From Pseudomonadota bacterium (GTDB taxonomy: Bacteria > Bdellovibrionota_B > Oligoflexia > Silvanigrellales > Silvanigrellaceae): DNA of 64,000 nt. A model generated the notes under the pieces. It did no database searches. It was not told where the DNA came from and saw only the letters and a list, made by a program, of their open reading frames with translations. Within the stretch, counting starts at the first letter, position 1. Every line of letters begins with the position of its first letter. Both the position numbers and the translations under genes were made by a program. Positions 44,018 through 52,383 of this stretch are shown one piece after another. The DNA lies in the NCBI GenBank assembly GCA_009926615.1, contig RFOM01000005.1, positions 1 through 64,000 on the forward strand. The letters are read 5' to 3'.

Positions 44018-44043
44018 AACCCGCGTTGAGCGGGTTTTTTTTT
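44018..44043 (+). terminator. Rho-independent terminator just ahead of the argG gene
   Basis: Stem AACCCGC (44018-44024) with GCGGGTT (44030-44036), loop of 5, followed by seven more T to 44043. It stands 37 bases before the argG ATG and 128 bases after the HD-GYP stop, so it could end the HD-GYP transcript, a short RNA between 43946 and 44043, or act as an attenuator for argG. Confidence 0.85.
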
Positions 44044-44079
44044 GGCCTGAATTCTTTTTTTGACCGGAGGTCGCAGCAG

Positions 44080-45741
44080 ATGAATAATTACATGAAGGTG
44101 TCGTCATACGAAGGACGCAAGGGTGAAATTCGTAAAGTTGTCCTCCTGTATTCCGGCGGTCTCGATACGAGCGTGATGCTGAAGTGGATTCAGGACGAGT
44201 ATGAGGCCGAAGTGATTGCCCTGACCATCGACATCGGTCAGCAGGCCGACAATCTCGAAGAAATCCGCCAAAAGGCGCTTCGTCTCGGTGCGGTGAAAGC
44301 CGTTGTTGTCGATGCAAAAAATACTTTTGCTTATGAGTATCTGGCCAAGGGAATCAAGGCCAACGCGCGCTATCAGGGTGACTATCACCTTGCAACTCCG
44401 CTCGGCCGGCCGCTGCTCGCCAAACTTGCCGTCGACGTTGCACGTTCAGAAGGCTGCGACTGTATCGCACACGGTTGCACAGGAAAAGGCAACGATCAGG
44501 TGCGTCTGGAAGGAAGCATCCTGACTCTTGCTCCGGAAATGAAAATCATTGCACCGGTGCGCGAGTGGGGCATGGGCCGCGACGAAGAACTCGAATATGC
44601 GCGCAAGCACAATATTCCGGTCAAACAGACTGCCGATTCACCATACAGCTACGACGACAACATGTGGGGAATTTCAGCTGAAGGCGGCGAAATTGAGAAT
44701 CCTGCACTCGTTCCTCCGCTGAAAAATATTCTTCAAATATGCAAGCCCGTCGAAGACACTCCGCACGAGGCACTCACAGTCAAAATCGGTTTTCTGAAAG
44801 GTTTGCCTGTGCAGCTCAACGGTCAGGACATGGGACTTGTTCCCCTGATCGCCCAGCTGAACGAGATGGGTTCGACTCACGGCGTCGGAGTCACGCACCA
44901 CATTGAAGACCGTGTTGTCGGTTTGAAAGTTCGCGGCGTTTACGAAGCTCCGGCTGCAAGCATCATCGTGCGTGCACATGAGACGCTTGAAAAATATGTG
45001 TGCACCCGTCAGGAAAACGAATTCAAAACTCTCGTCGATCAGAAGTGGGGATACCTGTGCTACGGTGCGCAATGGTATGAACCTCTCATGCACAATCTCA
45101 ACATGTACATCGATGCGGTCAACGAAAAAGTGACCGGCACGGTGACCGTCAGGCTGTTCAAGGGGCGCGCTGAAACAGTTGCCGTTGAAACTCCCAACAG
45201 TTTGTTTGACGAGAAACTCGCAACATTCATGAAGAGCAATGCATTCAATCAAAACGCATCGGCGGCGTTTACCGAAATTTACACAATGCAGATGCGTATG
45301 GCGCGCGAAACCGAGCGCTATGCCCTGATCTCCATCGGCAGCGCAGAACAGAAACAGCGTTTTTTGCCTCTCGTCGGCAAGCTCGCCGAGAGCGGATTTG
45401 TGCTGTTTGCTACCGAAGGTACTTTTGCCGCATTGCAGAAAGCCGGAGTTCCGGCGGTTTGCGTGCACAAGGTTTCGGACCCGAACAAAAAGCCGAATCT
45501 GCTGGATCTGCTGAAGCAAAACCGCTTTGATTTGATTGTCAATGTGATGAGTCCTGAAAATAACAACGTTGAAGTCCGCGACGGAACCGAAATTCGCAAA
45601 TGGAGTGTCATCAACGGCGTTCAGCTTGTGACGGAATTCGATGTTTTGAACAACATCTGCGAGCGCATGAAAACTCAGGTCCGCAAACCTTCGGCAGGCC
45701 GTCCGGAACAGCAAAAACCGGCGCTGATGAACGGAGTTTAA
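44080..45741 (+). CDS. argG: Argininosuccinate synthase fused to an MGS-like (CarB-type) domain
   Basis: A 553-residue protein. Residues about 18-405 are argininosuccinate synthase, which joins citrulline and aspartate using ATP: LLYSGGLDTSVMLKW near 25, DIGQQADNLEEIR, ATPLGRPLLAK, and AHGCTGKGNDQVR. Residues about 413-530 match the methylglyoxal-synthase-like allosteric domain at the end of carbamoyl-phosphate synthase: LISIGS..., then FATEGTFAALQKAG, CVHKVSDPN, IVNVMSP, IRKWSVINGVQLVT. The frame is continuous. ATG 44080 follows GGAGG by 8 bases. The gene opens an operon with pyrimidine genes. A regulatory role for the extra domain is inferred; see findings. Confidence 0.95.
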   Translation: MNNYMKVSSYEGRKGEIRKVVLLYSGGLDTSVMLKWIQDEYEAEVIALTIDIGQQADNLEEIRQKALRLGAVKAVVVDAKNTFAYEYLAKGIKANARYQGDYHLATPLGRPLLAKLAVDVARSEGCDCIAHGCTGKGNDQVRLEGSILTLAPEMKIIAPVREWGMGRDEELEYARKHNIPVKQTADSPYSYDDNMWGISAEGGEIENPALVPPLKNILQICKPVEDTPHEALTVKIGFLKGLPVQLNGQDMGLVPLIAQLNEMGSTHGVGVTHHIEDRVVGLKVRGVYEAPAASIIVRAHETLEKYVCTRQENEFKTLVDQKWGYLCYGAQWYEPLMHNLNMYIDAVNEKVTGTVTVRLFKGRAETVAVETPNSLFDEKLATFMKSNAFNQNASAAFTEIYTMQMRMARETERYALISIGSAEQKQRFLPLVGKLAESGFVLFATEGTFAALQKAGVPAVCVHKVSDPNKKPNLLDLLKQNRFDLIVNVMSPENNNVEVRDGTEIRKWSVINGVQLVTEFDVLNNICERMKTQVRKPSAGRPEQQKPALMNGV

Positions 45742-45742
45742 G

Positions 45743-46735
45743 ATGCTTTGGATGCCGTTGGCACAACTCCGCCGGAAGATTATTTCTTCGGGCGGATTCG
45801 TAAATGCCCATGCCCATTTTGACAGGGCTTATTCCGTTACGCCCGAAGACCTGCCCGAAAATAATTCGGGCACTGCGACGGTTGAGCGGGCTTTGCGGGA
45901 AAAGTGGCAGCTTGTCGATGCGTGGAAGAAGAATTCCGGTGAGGACGATTACTTCTCACACATCACCTCGGCGTTGCGCGCGCAGCATGAGTTTGGGGTC
46001 AGGGTTGCTCTCAGTTTTATTGATTGCGATCCTGTTGCCGGAACCCGTGCATTGAGTGCAGCGGTCAAGGCAAAAAAATATGCGTCCGAGCAGTTGCAAA
46101 TGAAATTCGTAATTGCCTGCCAGACCCTCAAGGGTGTGCTGAATCCGGAAGCGCGTCAGTACTTTGAGACAGCTCTTCCGTTGGTTGATATCATCGGCGG
46201 TTTGCCGGGGGCTGATCGCGGGCGCGAAGAGGAGCACCTCGACGTTCTGCTGTCGGCTGCAAAATCCACGGGCAAGCGCGTTCATGTGCATGTGGATCAA
46301 AACAACGACCCGAACGAAAGAGAAACGGAACAACTCGCAAGGGCTGTTATCCGCCACGGACTTGAAGGACAGGTGACTGCAGTTCACGGAATCAGTATCG
46401 GCTGTCAGCCGAAGTCCTACCGGCAGGAGTTGTACAAGCTTTGCCGTGACGCTGGTTTGAGCTTTGTTGCGTGTCCAGGTGCGTGGCTTGATGCGCGTCG
46501 CAACGAAGTCCTGACTCCGACGCACAATGCAGTGACTCCCGTTGACGAAATGATTCCCGCGGGCCTGTGTGTTGCGCTTGGCTCGGATAATATTTCGGAC
46601 ATCTACAAACCGTATGCCGACGGTGATTTGATGGTGGAGTTGCGGATGCTGCTCGAGTCCACCCATTTTTATGATGCGGCCGAGCTTATCCGTGTTGCGG
46701 TCGATAACGGCCGTCGTGTTTTGGGGCTTGTCTGA
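45743..46735 (+). CDS. CodA-like amidohydrolase
   Basis: A 330-residue metal-dependent amidohydrolase of the cytosine-deaminase/N-isopropylammelide type. Metal sites: HAH in GGFVNAHAHFDRAY, the His of HVHVDQNNDPNERETEQ, the His of AVHGISIG, and the Asp of LGSDNISD. At the position of the catalytic Glu of E. coli CodA the motif reads HVDQNND, with Gln. Standing between argG and pyrD, it could deaminate a pyrimidine, hydrolyse a related amide, or substitute for dihydroorotase; the last has weakest support, since it lacks dihydroorotase motifs. GGAG lies before ATG 45743. It overlaps pyrD by one base (TGATG). Confidence 0.8.
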   Translation: MLWMPLAQLRRKIISSGGFVNAHAHFDRAYSVTPEDLPENNSGTATVERALREKWQLVDAWKKNSGEDDYFSHITSALRAQHEFGVRVALSFIDCDPVAGTRALSAAVKAKKYASEQLQMKFVIACQTLKGVLNPEARQYFETALPLVDIIGGLPGADRGREEEHLDVLLSAAKSTGKRVHVHVDQNNDPNERETEQLARAVIRHGLEGQVTAVHGISIGCQPKSYRQELYKLCRDAGLSFVACPGAWLDARRNEVLTPTHNAVTPVDEMIPAGLCVALGSDNISDIYKPYADGDLMVELRMLLESTHFYDAAELIRVAVDNGRRVLGLV

Positions 46736-47931
46736 TGTACAACCCTCTGGTGAGCTACGAAGAAAATCTCAAGCGCGGTCCTGCTCCTGAGTGGAACCGC
46801 GGCGGATTTTTTCCTTCGATTGTTTTCACCGGAGAGCCCCAATTCTCAATTTTTGATTTTCCTCTTTACCTGCCCTTGGGCATTCCTGCCGGACCCTTGC
46901 TTTCCAAGGCCTTTGTTGAGGTTGCGTTGAAGGCAGGTTTTTGTATGCCGGTTTACAAAACGGTCCGCAGCAGGCCGTGGCAGAGTCATCCTTGGCCGAA
47001 CGTTCTACGCCTCGCGAAGATCGAAGACGGCGGTTCCGGAGACACGGAAAGCGGTTCTGAGTTGCTGCAGATTCGCAATCCCGCCGGACCCGAGGGAAGG
47101 CGTGCATCCGTGCAGGTGCTGCCGCTGGAAGCGGAGTTTTTGGCTGATTCCGAAAAATCGCGAACTTTGAGCATCACGAATGCGTTCGGTGTGCCGAGTT
47201 CTTCTCCGCAGCAGTGGTCGGCTGACTTTTGCACGCTGTCCGCTGACTCTTTTTCCGGCGGTTATCATTCCGTTTTAAGTTTTCAGGGGTCGCGTTTGCC
47301 TGACGGACGCTGGATCGATTTTCTTGAAGACACCGCACAGACGGCTCGGCTTGCAGCCGGCTGTATCCGCAAAGCGGGCGGCAAAATTCTCGAAATGAAC
47401 GTGAGTTGTCCCAACGAAGCCGGTGCACCCATCTATTCGGATACCGCCGCGCTTGCAGAAACTGTCCGGTGCGCAGCCGAAGGACTTTCCGATTTTCCCG
47501 AATTGAAGCTGATCATCAAACTGGGCGTCGTGCCGCGGCAGAATGTGTTGAAGACTGTCGAAATTATCGCGAAATACGCGCACGGTATCGCATCAATCAA
47601 TACTGTCAGTGCGAATATAAAAAATCCGCGCGGTGAAAATGCACTGGGCAGCGGCGCTTCGCACGGCGGAGTGTGCGGGTTTGCAATCCGCGATCAGGCT
47701 CTGGAGATGGTTCGCCGGCTGAATGAAGTCCGCCGCTCGTTGGGATTGCACCGGCGGGAGTTTGCACTTGTGGGTGTCGGCGGTTGTTCCGGACTTGATG
47801 ATTTTCAGAAATTTTTGGACGCAGGAGCGGATGTGGTTCACGCGGCTACAGGTGCAATGTGGAATCTGCAGCTCGCCGGTGAGGCGGCAAAGTTCCTGAA
47901 CGTCGATTTTGCGACGGGAGCAAACCGATGA
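46735..47931 (+). CDS. pyrD: Dihydroorotate dehydrogenase family protein
   Basis: A 398-residue FMN-dependent TIM-barrel protein, oxidising dihydroorotate to orotate. The active-site block EMNVSCPNE (N-x-S-C-P) is present, with YKTVRSRPW upstream and LVGVGGCSGLDDFQKFLDAGADVVHAATG, the FMN-phosphate site, at the C-terminal side. It is longer than usual: an insertion of about 70 residues follows RPWQSHPWPNVLRLA. The Cys in the active site suggests class 1-like chemistry, although the length is nearer class 2. Neighbours pyrE and the amidohydrolase support the pyrimidine role. Confidence 0.82.
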   Translation: MYNPLVSYEENLKRGPAPEWNRGGFFPSIVFTGEPQFSIFDFPLYLPLGIPAGPLLSKAFVEVALKAGFCMPVYKTVRSRPWQSHPWPNVLRLAKIEDGGSGDTESGSELLQIRNPAGPEGRRASVQVLPLEAEFLADSEKSRTLSITNAFGVPSSSPQQWSADFCTLSADSFSGGYHSVLSFQGSRLPDGRWIDFLEDTAQTARLAAGCIRKAGGKILEMNVSCPNEAGAPIYSDTAALAETVRCAAEGLSDFPELKLIIKLGVVPRQNVLKTVEIIAKYAHGIASINTVSANIKNPRGENALGSGASHGGVCGFAIRDQALEMVRRLNEVRRSLGLHRREFALVGVGGCSGLDDFQKFLDAGADVVHAATGAMWNLQLAGEAAKFLNVDFATGANR

Positions 47932-48599
47932 CGACTGAGCAATCTTTTGTGCTTTCATCGATTGTCGATCTTTTTTTCAGTCACGGTGTGATGAAGGTCG
48001 ACAGTTCATTTCCTTTTGTATTGTCCAGCGGGGCAAAAGCGCCGATCTATCTGGATCACCGCAGAGCGTTTACAAATCCCCGTCTGCGCAAACAACTTGT
48101 CGGCGCGTGGGCAAACGGACTTGAAGCTGAATTGAAGACGCTCGGCTATCGTGCGGCCGAAGTTGTCTGCGTTGGCACGGCAACTGCAGGTATCGCACCC
48201 GCAATGGCTTTGGCATGCCAATTCGGCTGTGAATTTTTGTACGTCCGGCAAAAACCGAAAGGTCACGGACTTCAGCAGATGATTGAAGGAGAATTCGATC
48301 ACCGCAAGCCGCATGTGATCGTCGATGACATGCTGACAACCGGCCAGAGTTTGCTCAAATCGGTTGAAGCGCTCCGCCAATGCGAAGCGCGTCTGATTTT
48401 GGCAACGACGGTGACCTCGCATGCCATACCGTCGGCGCACCGCAGGTTTGATGAATTGAATTTGAGGTTCAAATCCCTTTTCGAAACTCAGTCAATATTG
48501 ACCGCGGCTCAGTCGCTCGGCTTGATTTCTCAGGCCGATTTGCGCATCGTTATGGGCTGGCTCGAAGAGTTCGCCAGCGGCAAAGCGGTCGCGGAGTAA
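47928..48599 (+). CDS. pyrE: Orotate phosphoribosyltransferase
   Basis: A 223-residue enzyme converting orotate plus PRPP to OMP. The PRPP loop VIVDDMLTTGQSLLKSVEAL is intact; FVLSSGAKAPIYLDHR and the flexible-loop YVRQKPKGHG are typical of PyrE. ATG overlaps the pyrD stop (47928-47931). OMP made here would go to PyrF, encoded in the purine operon 14 kb away. Confidence 0.93.
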   Translation: MTTEQSFVLSSIVDLFFSHGVMKVDSSFPFVLSSGAKAPIYLDHRRAFTNPRLRKQLVGAWANGLEAELKTLGYRAAEVVCVGTATAGIAPAMALACQFGCEFLYVRQKPKGHGLQQMIEGEFDHRKPHVIVDDMLTTGQSLLKSVEALRQCEARLILATTVTSHAIPSAHRRFDELNLRFKSLFETQSILTAAQSLGLISQADLRIVMGWLEEFASGKAVAE

Positions 48600-48608
48600 G
48601 GAAAAATC

Positions 48609-49628
48609 ATGTTTTTGATTGGATTTGATGTCGGCGGTACCAAAATCGAAGCAACGCTTTTTAAAATGTCCAAGGCTGCTCCCAAGTCACAGCCCGCAGA
48701 AGCATTTGAATGCGCTCATCCTGTGCACGGGCGTATGCACGGCGAAGTTCTTGCCCGATTGAGGGAACCGACCGAACGTCACAAGGGTTATGATTCGATT
48801 GCCGGTAAGATTGCGTCTCTTATTGGTTCCGTATGTTCAGCCGCGGGAGTCGCTGTTCAGGAGCTCAACGGGATAGGCCTTGGTCTTCCGGGCTCGATCG
48901 ACCCGCAGACTTTCCGCATGCTCAACGGCAACACCATGGTCCTTGTCAATCAGGACCTGATTGGCGACGTACGGAGAAAGGCATCAGTACCGGCAAGTGT
49001 TGCAATGCGCGCCGAGAACGATGCGAACTGTTTTGCGTTGGCAGAAGCTTTGTGCGGTGCCGGTCTGTTGCACGAAAAGCGTTCCGGAATTCCGGTTCAT
49101 GCGCACACGGCCGTCGGTATTATTCTCGGAACGGGATGCGGCGGCGGAATTGTCATGCAAGGGCGGACTCTTCAGGGTGCACGCGGCGGCGGCGGGGAAC
49201 TCGGTCATACGGTCCTTCACCGCAACGGACACCAGTGCTACTGCGGCCAATCCGGCTGTGCGGAACAATATTTGTCGGGACCCGCAATTGAGTCACTGAT
49301 GGCGACCCGTCACTACAGCCAGTTGGGAACCGCGCCGCTAACGGCGCGCGATGTGTTTGAAAAGGCACAGGCTTCGGATCCTGCCGCAATGGCGGTTGTG
49401 CTGCGCTACAAGGACGACTTGGCGCGCTTTTTGGGTGGTCTGACGTCGGTCTTCGATCCGCATTATTTCGTGCTCGGCGGAGGAATCAGTCTTCAGTCCG
49501 CAATTTACGAAGGAATTTCGGAATCTCTTGCGCATCACACATTCCTGCCCGCGAGCAAAATTCCCGTTTACCGGCATCAGCTGGGCGATTCCGCAGGCGG
49601 TCTGGGCGCAGCATTGTTGAGTCTTTGA
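48609..49628 (+). CDS. ROK-family sugar kinase
   Basis: A 339-residue kinase of the ROK family, which phosphorylates hexoses such as glucose or fructose. ATP site FDVGGTKIEATLF at the N-terminus, catalytic AENDANCFALAEA, GTGCGGGIVMQG, and the zinc motif GHTVLHRNGHQCYCGQSGCAEQYLSG in which His and three Cys are conserved. It starts 9 bases after pyrE with AAGGA upstream, so it may be cotranscribed with the pyrimidine genes. Exact sugar is not assignable. Confidence 0.88.
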   Translation: MFLIGFDVGGTKIEATLFKMSKAAPKSQPAEAFECAHPVHGRMHGEVLARLREPTERHKGYDSIAGKIASLIGSVCSAAGVAVQELNGIGLGLPGSIDPQTFRMLNGNTMVLVNQDLIGDVRRKASVPASVAMRAENDANCFALAEALCGAGLLHEKRSGIPVHAHTAVGIILGTGCGGGIVMQGRTLQGARGGGGELGHTVLHRNGHQCYCGQSGCAEQYLSGPAIESLMATRHYSQLGTAPLTARDVFEKAQASDPAAMAVVLRYKDDLARFLGGLTSVFDPHYFVLGGGISLQSAIYEGISESLAHHTFLPASKIPVYRHQLGDSAGGLGAALLSL

Positions 49629-49699
49629 CACCCGCAGCGGTTAAAGTTTGAGCGTCGTTCTCCGATCACCGGACAAGCACTGGCTTGAGAGGAGGGGGT

Positions 49700-50872
49700 A
49701 TGACCGCCCCGAAGGTCGTCCGGAAAGTTTTGCTGGCAGCAAAGAATAATTCGAATACCAACTTCTATTTGCGTTGCTTGAAGGCGGCAGAATTTGAAGT
49801 TGAAGTGGCCGAAAACCTTTTGCTGGTTCCGGAAATGCTGGCCAACGGGAATTTCGTCGCTCTGGTGCATTCTCTGCAGGGCTTTGAGCGCGCAGAAACG
49901 TCCGTCTTTCATCACAGGCTGTGCAGGGCGCCGGAAAGCCTCGAGCTTCTGCGGTTTCTTGTTTACCGGACCAAAAACATGCGGGCCGTGGCTTTTTCGC
50001 TGGACTTGGGAATGCCCAAAGCACTGGATCAGGAACAGGCCATTCACTCCATCGGACATCTCGTCAACATGTCGCATCAGGCTTATCTGGCGCGGGACAC
50101 ATTGCAAAGGCAGGGGCTCAACCTTGCGGTCTCCGGCAAAACCAATCTCGCACCCGAAGAAATGCAGGTGATCGAAAAAGTTTACAAAGCTTTTCCGAAC
50201 GATCTGATGATCCGCACGGCACAGGCCCGCGTCAGTTTTCTTAAAAAGGATTATCAGCTGGCCGTCGAGCTCTGTAAGCGAATCCTGCAGAATGAACCCT
50301 ACGCTGTGCGGGCTATGACAATTCTTGGCGAAGTTGAAGCTGCGCTTGGTCACCATGAACTCGGTCTGAAACTTATTTTGAAGGCTCATGAATTTGCCGC
50401 CGGAAATCCGGACCGGCTGGCCGTTTTGGGTCAGATTTACGTTGATCTCGGACAGTATTCCGAAGGGAAAAAGTACGTTCTCGAAGGGATGAGGCTTTAC
50501 CCGAAAATGAGAGTTCTTTGGGACCGGCTTCATAAAGTTCCTCTGAACGGACCCGAAACTTTTGAGATGCTCAATCTTGTGAAGCCCGAACTGTCACCCG
50601 AAGAATTTGTCCTGTTCGCCGTTGCCCTGACAAAGCCCCTCATATTGCTGCGGCAATTTGACTTTGTTTCAGATGCAATAAGCGCATCGCTGGCTCAGTT
50701 GGACTCCAACACGGAAAAGGCAGCATACCTGTATTATGTGGCGCTTGAACTTAGGGAGATGGGCGCGAAAAGCGATGCTCTGCTCCAATTGAAGCGCTGT
50801 CTGGAATTTGATCCCAGATTCCCCGGAGCGGGTGATTTGCTTCTCAAAATGAAGGCCAATTTGGTTGCCTGA
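49700..50872 (+). CDS. TPR-repeat protein with degenerate receiver-like N-terminal domain
   Basis: A 390-residue cytoplasmic protein. ATG 49700 follows a strong GAGGAGGGGG. Residues about 1-125 have an alpha/beta pattern (KVLLAAKNNSNTNFYLRCL, then ALVHSLQG and MRAVAFSLDLG) resembling a degenerate response-regulator receiver without an obvious phospho-acceptor. Residues about 165-300 contain tetratricopeptide repeats (ARVSFLKKDYQLAVELCKRI, LGEVEAALGHHELGLKLILKA). A further helical part ends the protein. It precedes fliD on the same strand by 100 bases. A link to flagellar assembly or c-di-GMP control is possible but unproven. Confidence 0.65.
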   Translation: MTAPKVVRKVLLAAKNNSNTNFYLRCLKAAEFEVEVAENLLLVPEMLANGNFVALVHSLQGFERAETSVFHHRLCRAPESLELLRFLVYRTKNMRAVAFSLDLGMPKALDQEQAIHSIGHLVNMSHQAYLARDTLQRQGLNLAVSGKTNLAPEEMQVIEKVYKAFPNDLMIRTAQARVSFLKKDYQLAVELCKRILQNEPYAVRAMTILGEVEAALGHHELGLKLILKAHEFAAGNPDRLAVLGQIYVDLGQYSEGKKYVLEGMRLYPKMRVLWDRLHKVPLNGPETFEMLNLVKPELSPEEFVLFAVALTKPLILLRQFDFVSDAISASLAQLDSNTEKAAYLYYVALELREMGAKSDALLQLKRCLEFDPRFPGAGDLLLKMKANLVA

Positions 50873-50913
50873 GGATATTTTGCCTAAATCTTAATGGGAT
50901 TTGACTCTCTGTG

Positions 50914-50967
50914 CAGGTTTTGCGCGGAAAAACACTGCAGAACCTGTGAAAATTCCCCCTGAAGGGG
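50914..50967 (+). promoter_or_regulatory. Hairpins in the fliD leader
   Basis: A 10-base inverted repeat with one mismatch (50914-50923 with 50937-50946) and then CCCC (50955-50958) facing GGGG (50964-50967) that contains the ribosome site AAGGGG. The second could hide the fliD ribosome site. No experimental support. Confidence 0.3.
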
Positions 50968-50972
50968 TGCGC

Positions 50973-52337
50973 ATGGGGGTCAGAGTCAACACAGGCTCCG
51001 GAATAGATCCGCAACTTGTAAACAAGCTGGTCGAGCTTGAGCGCCAACCTATTAAAAAATTGGAAACCCGCAAAAAAGATCTCGAAGACGAGCGCAAACA
51101 ATTCAGGGAATTTACTCAGCTGGTGAGCGAACTTGGTCAGTCTCTCAACAGTCTGCGAAACCCGTCCGACTTTCGCCGGCTGAAAGTCGACAGCAGTAAC
51201 CCCGATATTGCCGAAGCGACGGTCGACAACCTTGCTGTGCCCGGGAGTTATGAAATTGAGATCAGGCATCTGGCCAAGTCTCAAAAACTTTTGACCGAAG
51301 GCTTTCCCGACAAAGATGAAACACCGGTCGGCTATGGTTACATGACCATTGAACTCGACGACGGACGGCGGTTTGATGTTGACATCGATCCCGACGCTTC
51401 GACACTTCAGGATGTTGCCAAACAAATCAATGAGGCCAATGCCGGATGCAAAGCAATCATTTTGAACACAAAAGAGTCGCTCGAAAATGACGGGCTTGAT
51501 TCGTACCGGTTGCTGGTTATTTCGGAAAAATCAGGAAAAGCCGGAAAGGTTTTTATTGATCCGGATACCACCTACCTTGAATTTAAAGAGCAGATGACCG
51601 GCCGCAATCTGGAAATGCTTTTCGAGGACGTATCAATTTTTGATGACGACAACTCGGTTGAGGGTTTGATTCCGGGGCTTGTCATCAATGCAAAACGGGC
51701 AGAGCCGGGTACTAAAATAACCATGAAGATCGGTTACGACATAGACAAGACTTTTGAGTCTCTGGAGACGTTTGTCACCAACTACAACAAGGTCGCCGAC
51801 TTTATCGACAAGCAGTTTCAGGTCAATCCGGGCACCAACAAAGCAGGGACATTGTCAAAGGACAATACACTGAAACAATTGCAGCGCAGTTTGCAATCAT
51901 CGCTACAGTACCAAGGAAGCGGGAAATTTCGGAACCTGGCGGAAATTGGAATTACCAGTGACCCAAAGTCAGGTGCTCTGAAAATTGACGCCACTAAAGT
52001 GAAGAAAGCTCTGGCCGATGACTATGACGGTGTTGCTGAGCTCTTTGTTCAAACTGAAAAGGGCGCAGGCTTCGGTACTCGAATGAGCGACACGGTCCGC
52101 AATGCTCAGAATCAGCAGAGCGGTGTGCTCGGTTCCAAGGAACGCGAATACAAGCGGACTTTGGATTCATTCGATGACGATATCGCTCGGAAGGAACGTG
52201 CTGCAGGTCAGCGCGCCGAGGGAATCAAGCGGAAGTTTGCTGCACTTGAAGGGTTGATCAACGGGATGAACTCACAGGGACAGGCGATAGCCGCACGTCT
52301 CGGAGTTCAGTCCGGACCTATGCCGGGGTTGAGTTAA
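50973..52337 (+). CDS. fliD: Flagellar filament cap protein FliD
   Basis: A 454-residue secreted capping protein, exported through the flagellar type III system; it helps flagellin assemble at the filament tip. The N-terminus NTGSGIDPQLVNKLVELERQPIKKLETRK is the typical FliD_N sequence. The C-terminal helical domain (FVTNYNKVADFIDKQF, and RKERAAGQRAEGIKRKFAALEGLINGMNSQGQAIAARLG) is typical FliD_C. ATG 50973 has AAGGGG upstream; a longer frame from 50901 has none. fliS follows, as usual. Confidence 0.93.
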   Translation: MGVRVNTGSGIDPQLVNKLVELERQPIKKLETRKKDLEDERKQFREFTQLVSELGQSLNSLRNPSDFRRLKVDSSNPDIAEATVDNLAVPGSYEIEIRHLAKSQKLLTEGFPDKDETPVGYGYMTIELDDGRRFDVDIDPDASTLQDVAKQINEANAGCKAIILNTKESLENDGLDSYRLLVISEKSGKAGKVFIDPDTTYLEFKEQMTGRNLEMLFEDVSIFDDDNSVEGLIPGLVINAKRAEPGTKITMKIGYDIDKTFESLETFVTNYNKVADFIDKQFQVNPGTNKAGTLSKDNTLKQLQRSLQSSLQYQGSGKFRNLAEIGITSDPKSGALKIDATKVKKALADDYDGVAELFVQTEKGAGFGTRMSDTVRNAQNQQSGVLGSKEREYKRTLDSFDDDIARKERAAGQRAEGIKRKFAALEGLINGMNSQGQAIAARLGVQSGPMPGLS

Positions 52338-52383
52338 GGCAATCTTAGTGGCGGCATGGTTGTTTTCGGGAGAGTGAGCGCTT

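Noticed and set aside
44674-45714. Long minus-strand open frame of about 346 codons opposite argG
   Set aside because: It lies entirely within the strongly recognised argG-MGS gene and its product matches nothing I know; it is a shadow of codon bias.
49577-50533. Minus-strand open frame of about 318 codons opposite the TPR gene
   Set aside because: Overlaps the TPR gene, which has a strong ribosome site and real repeats; the opposite product has no family features.
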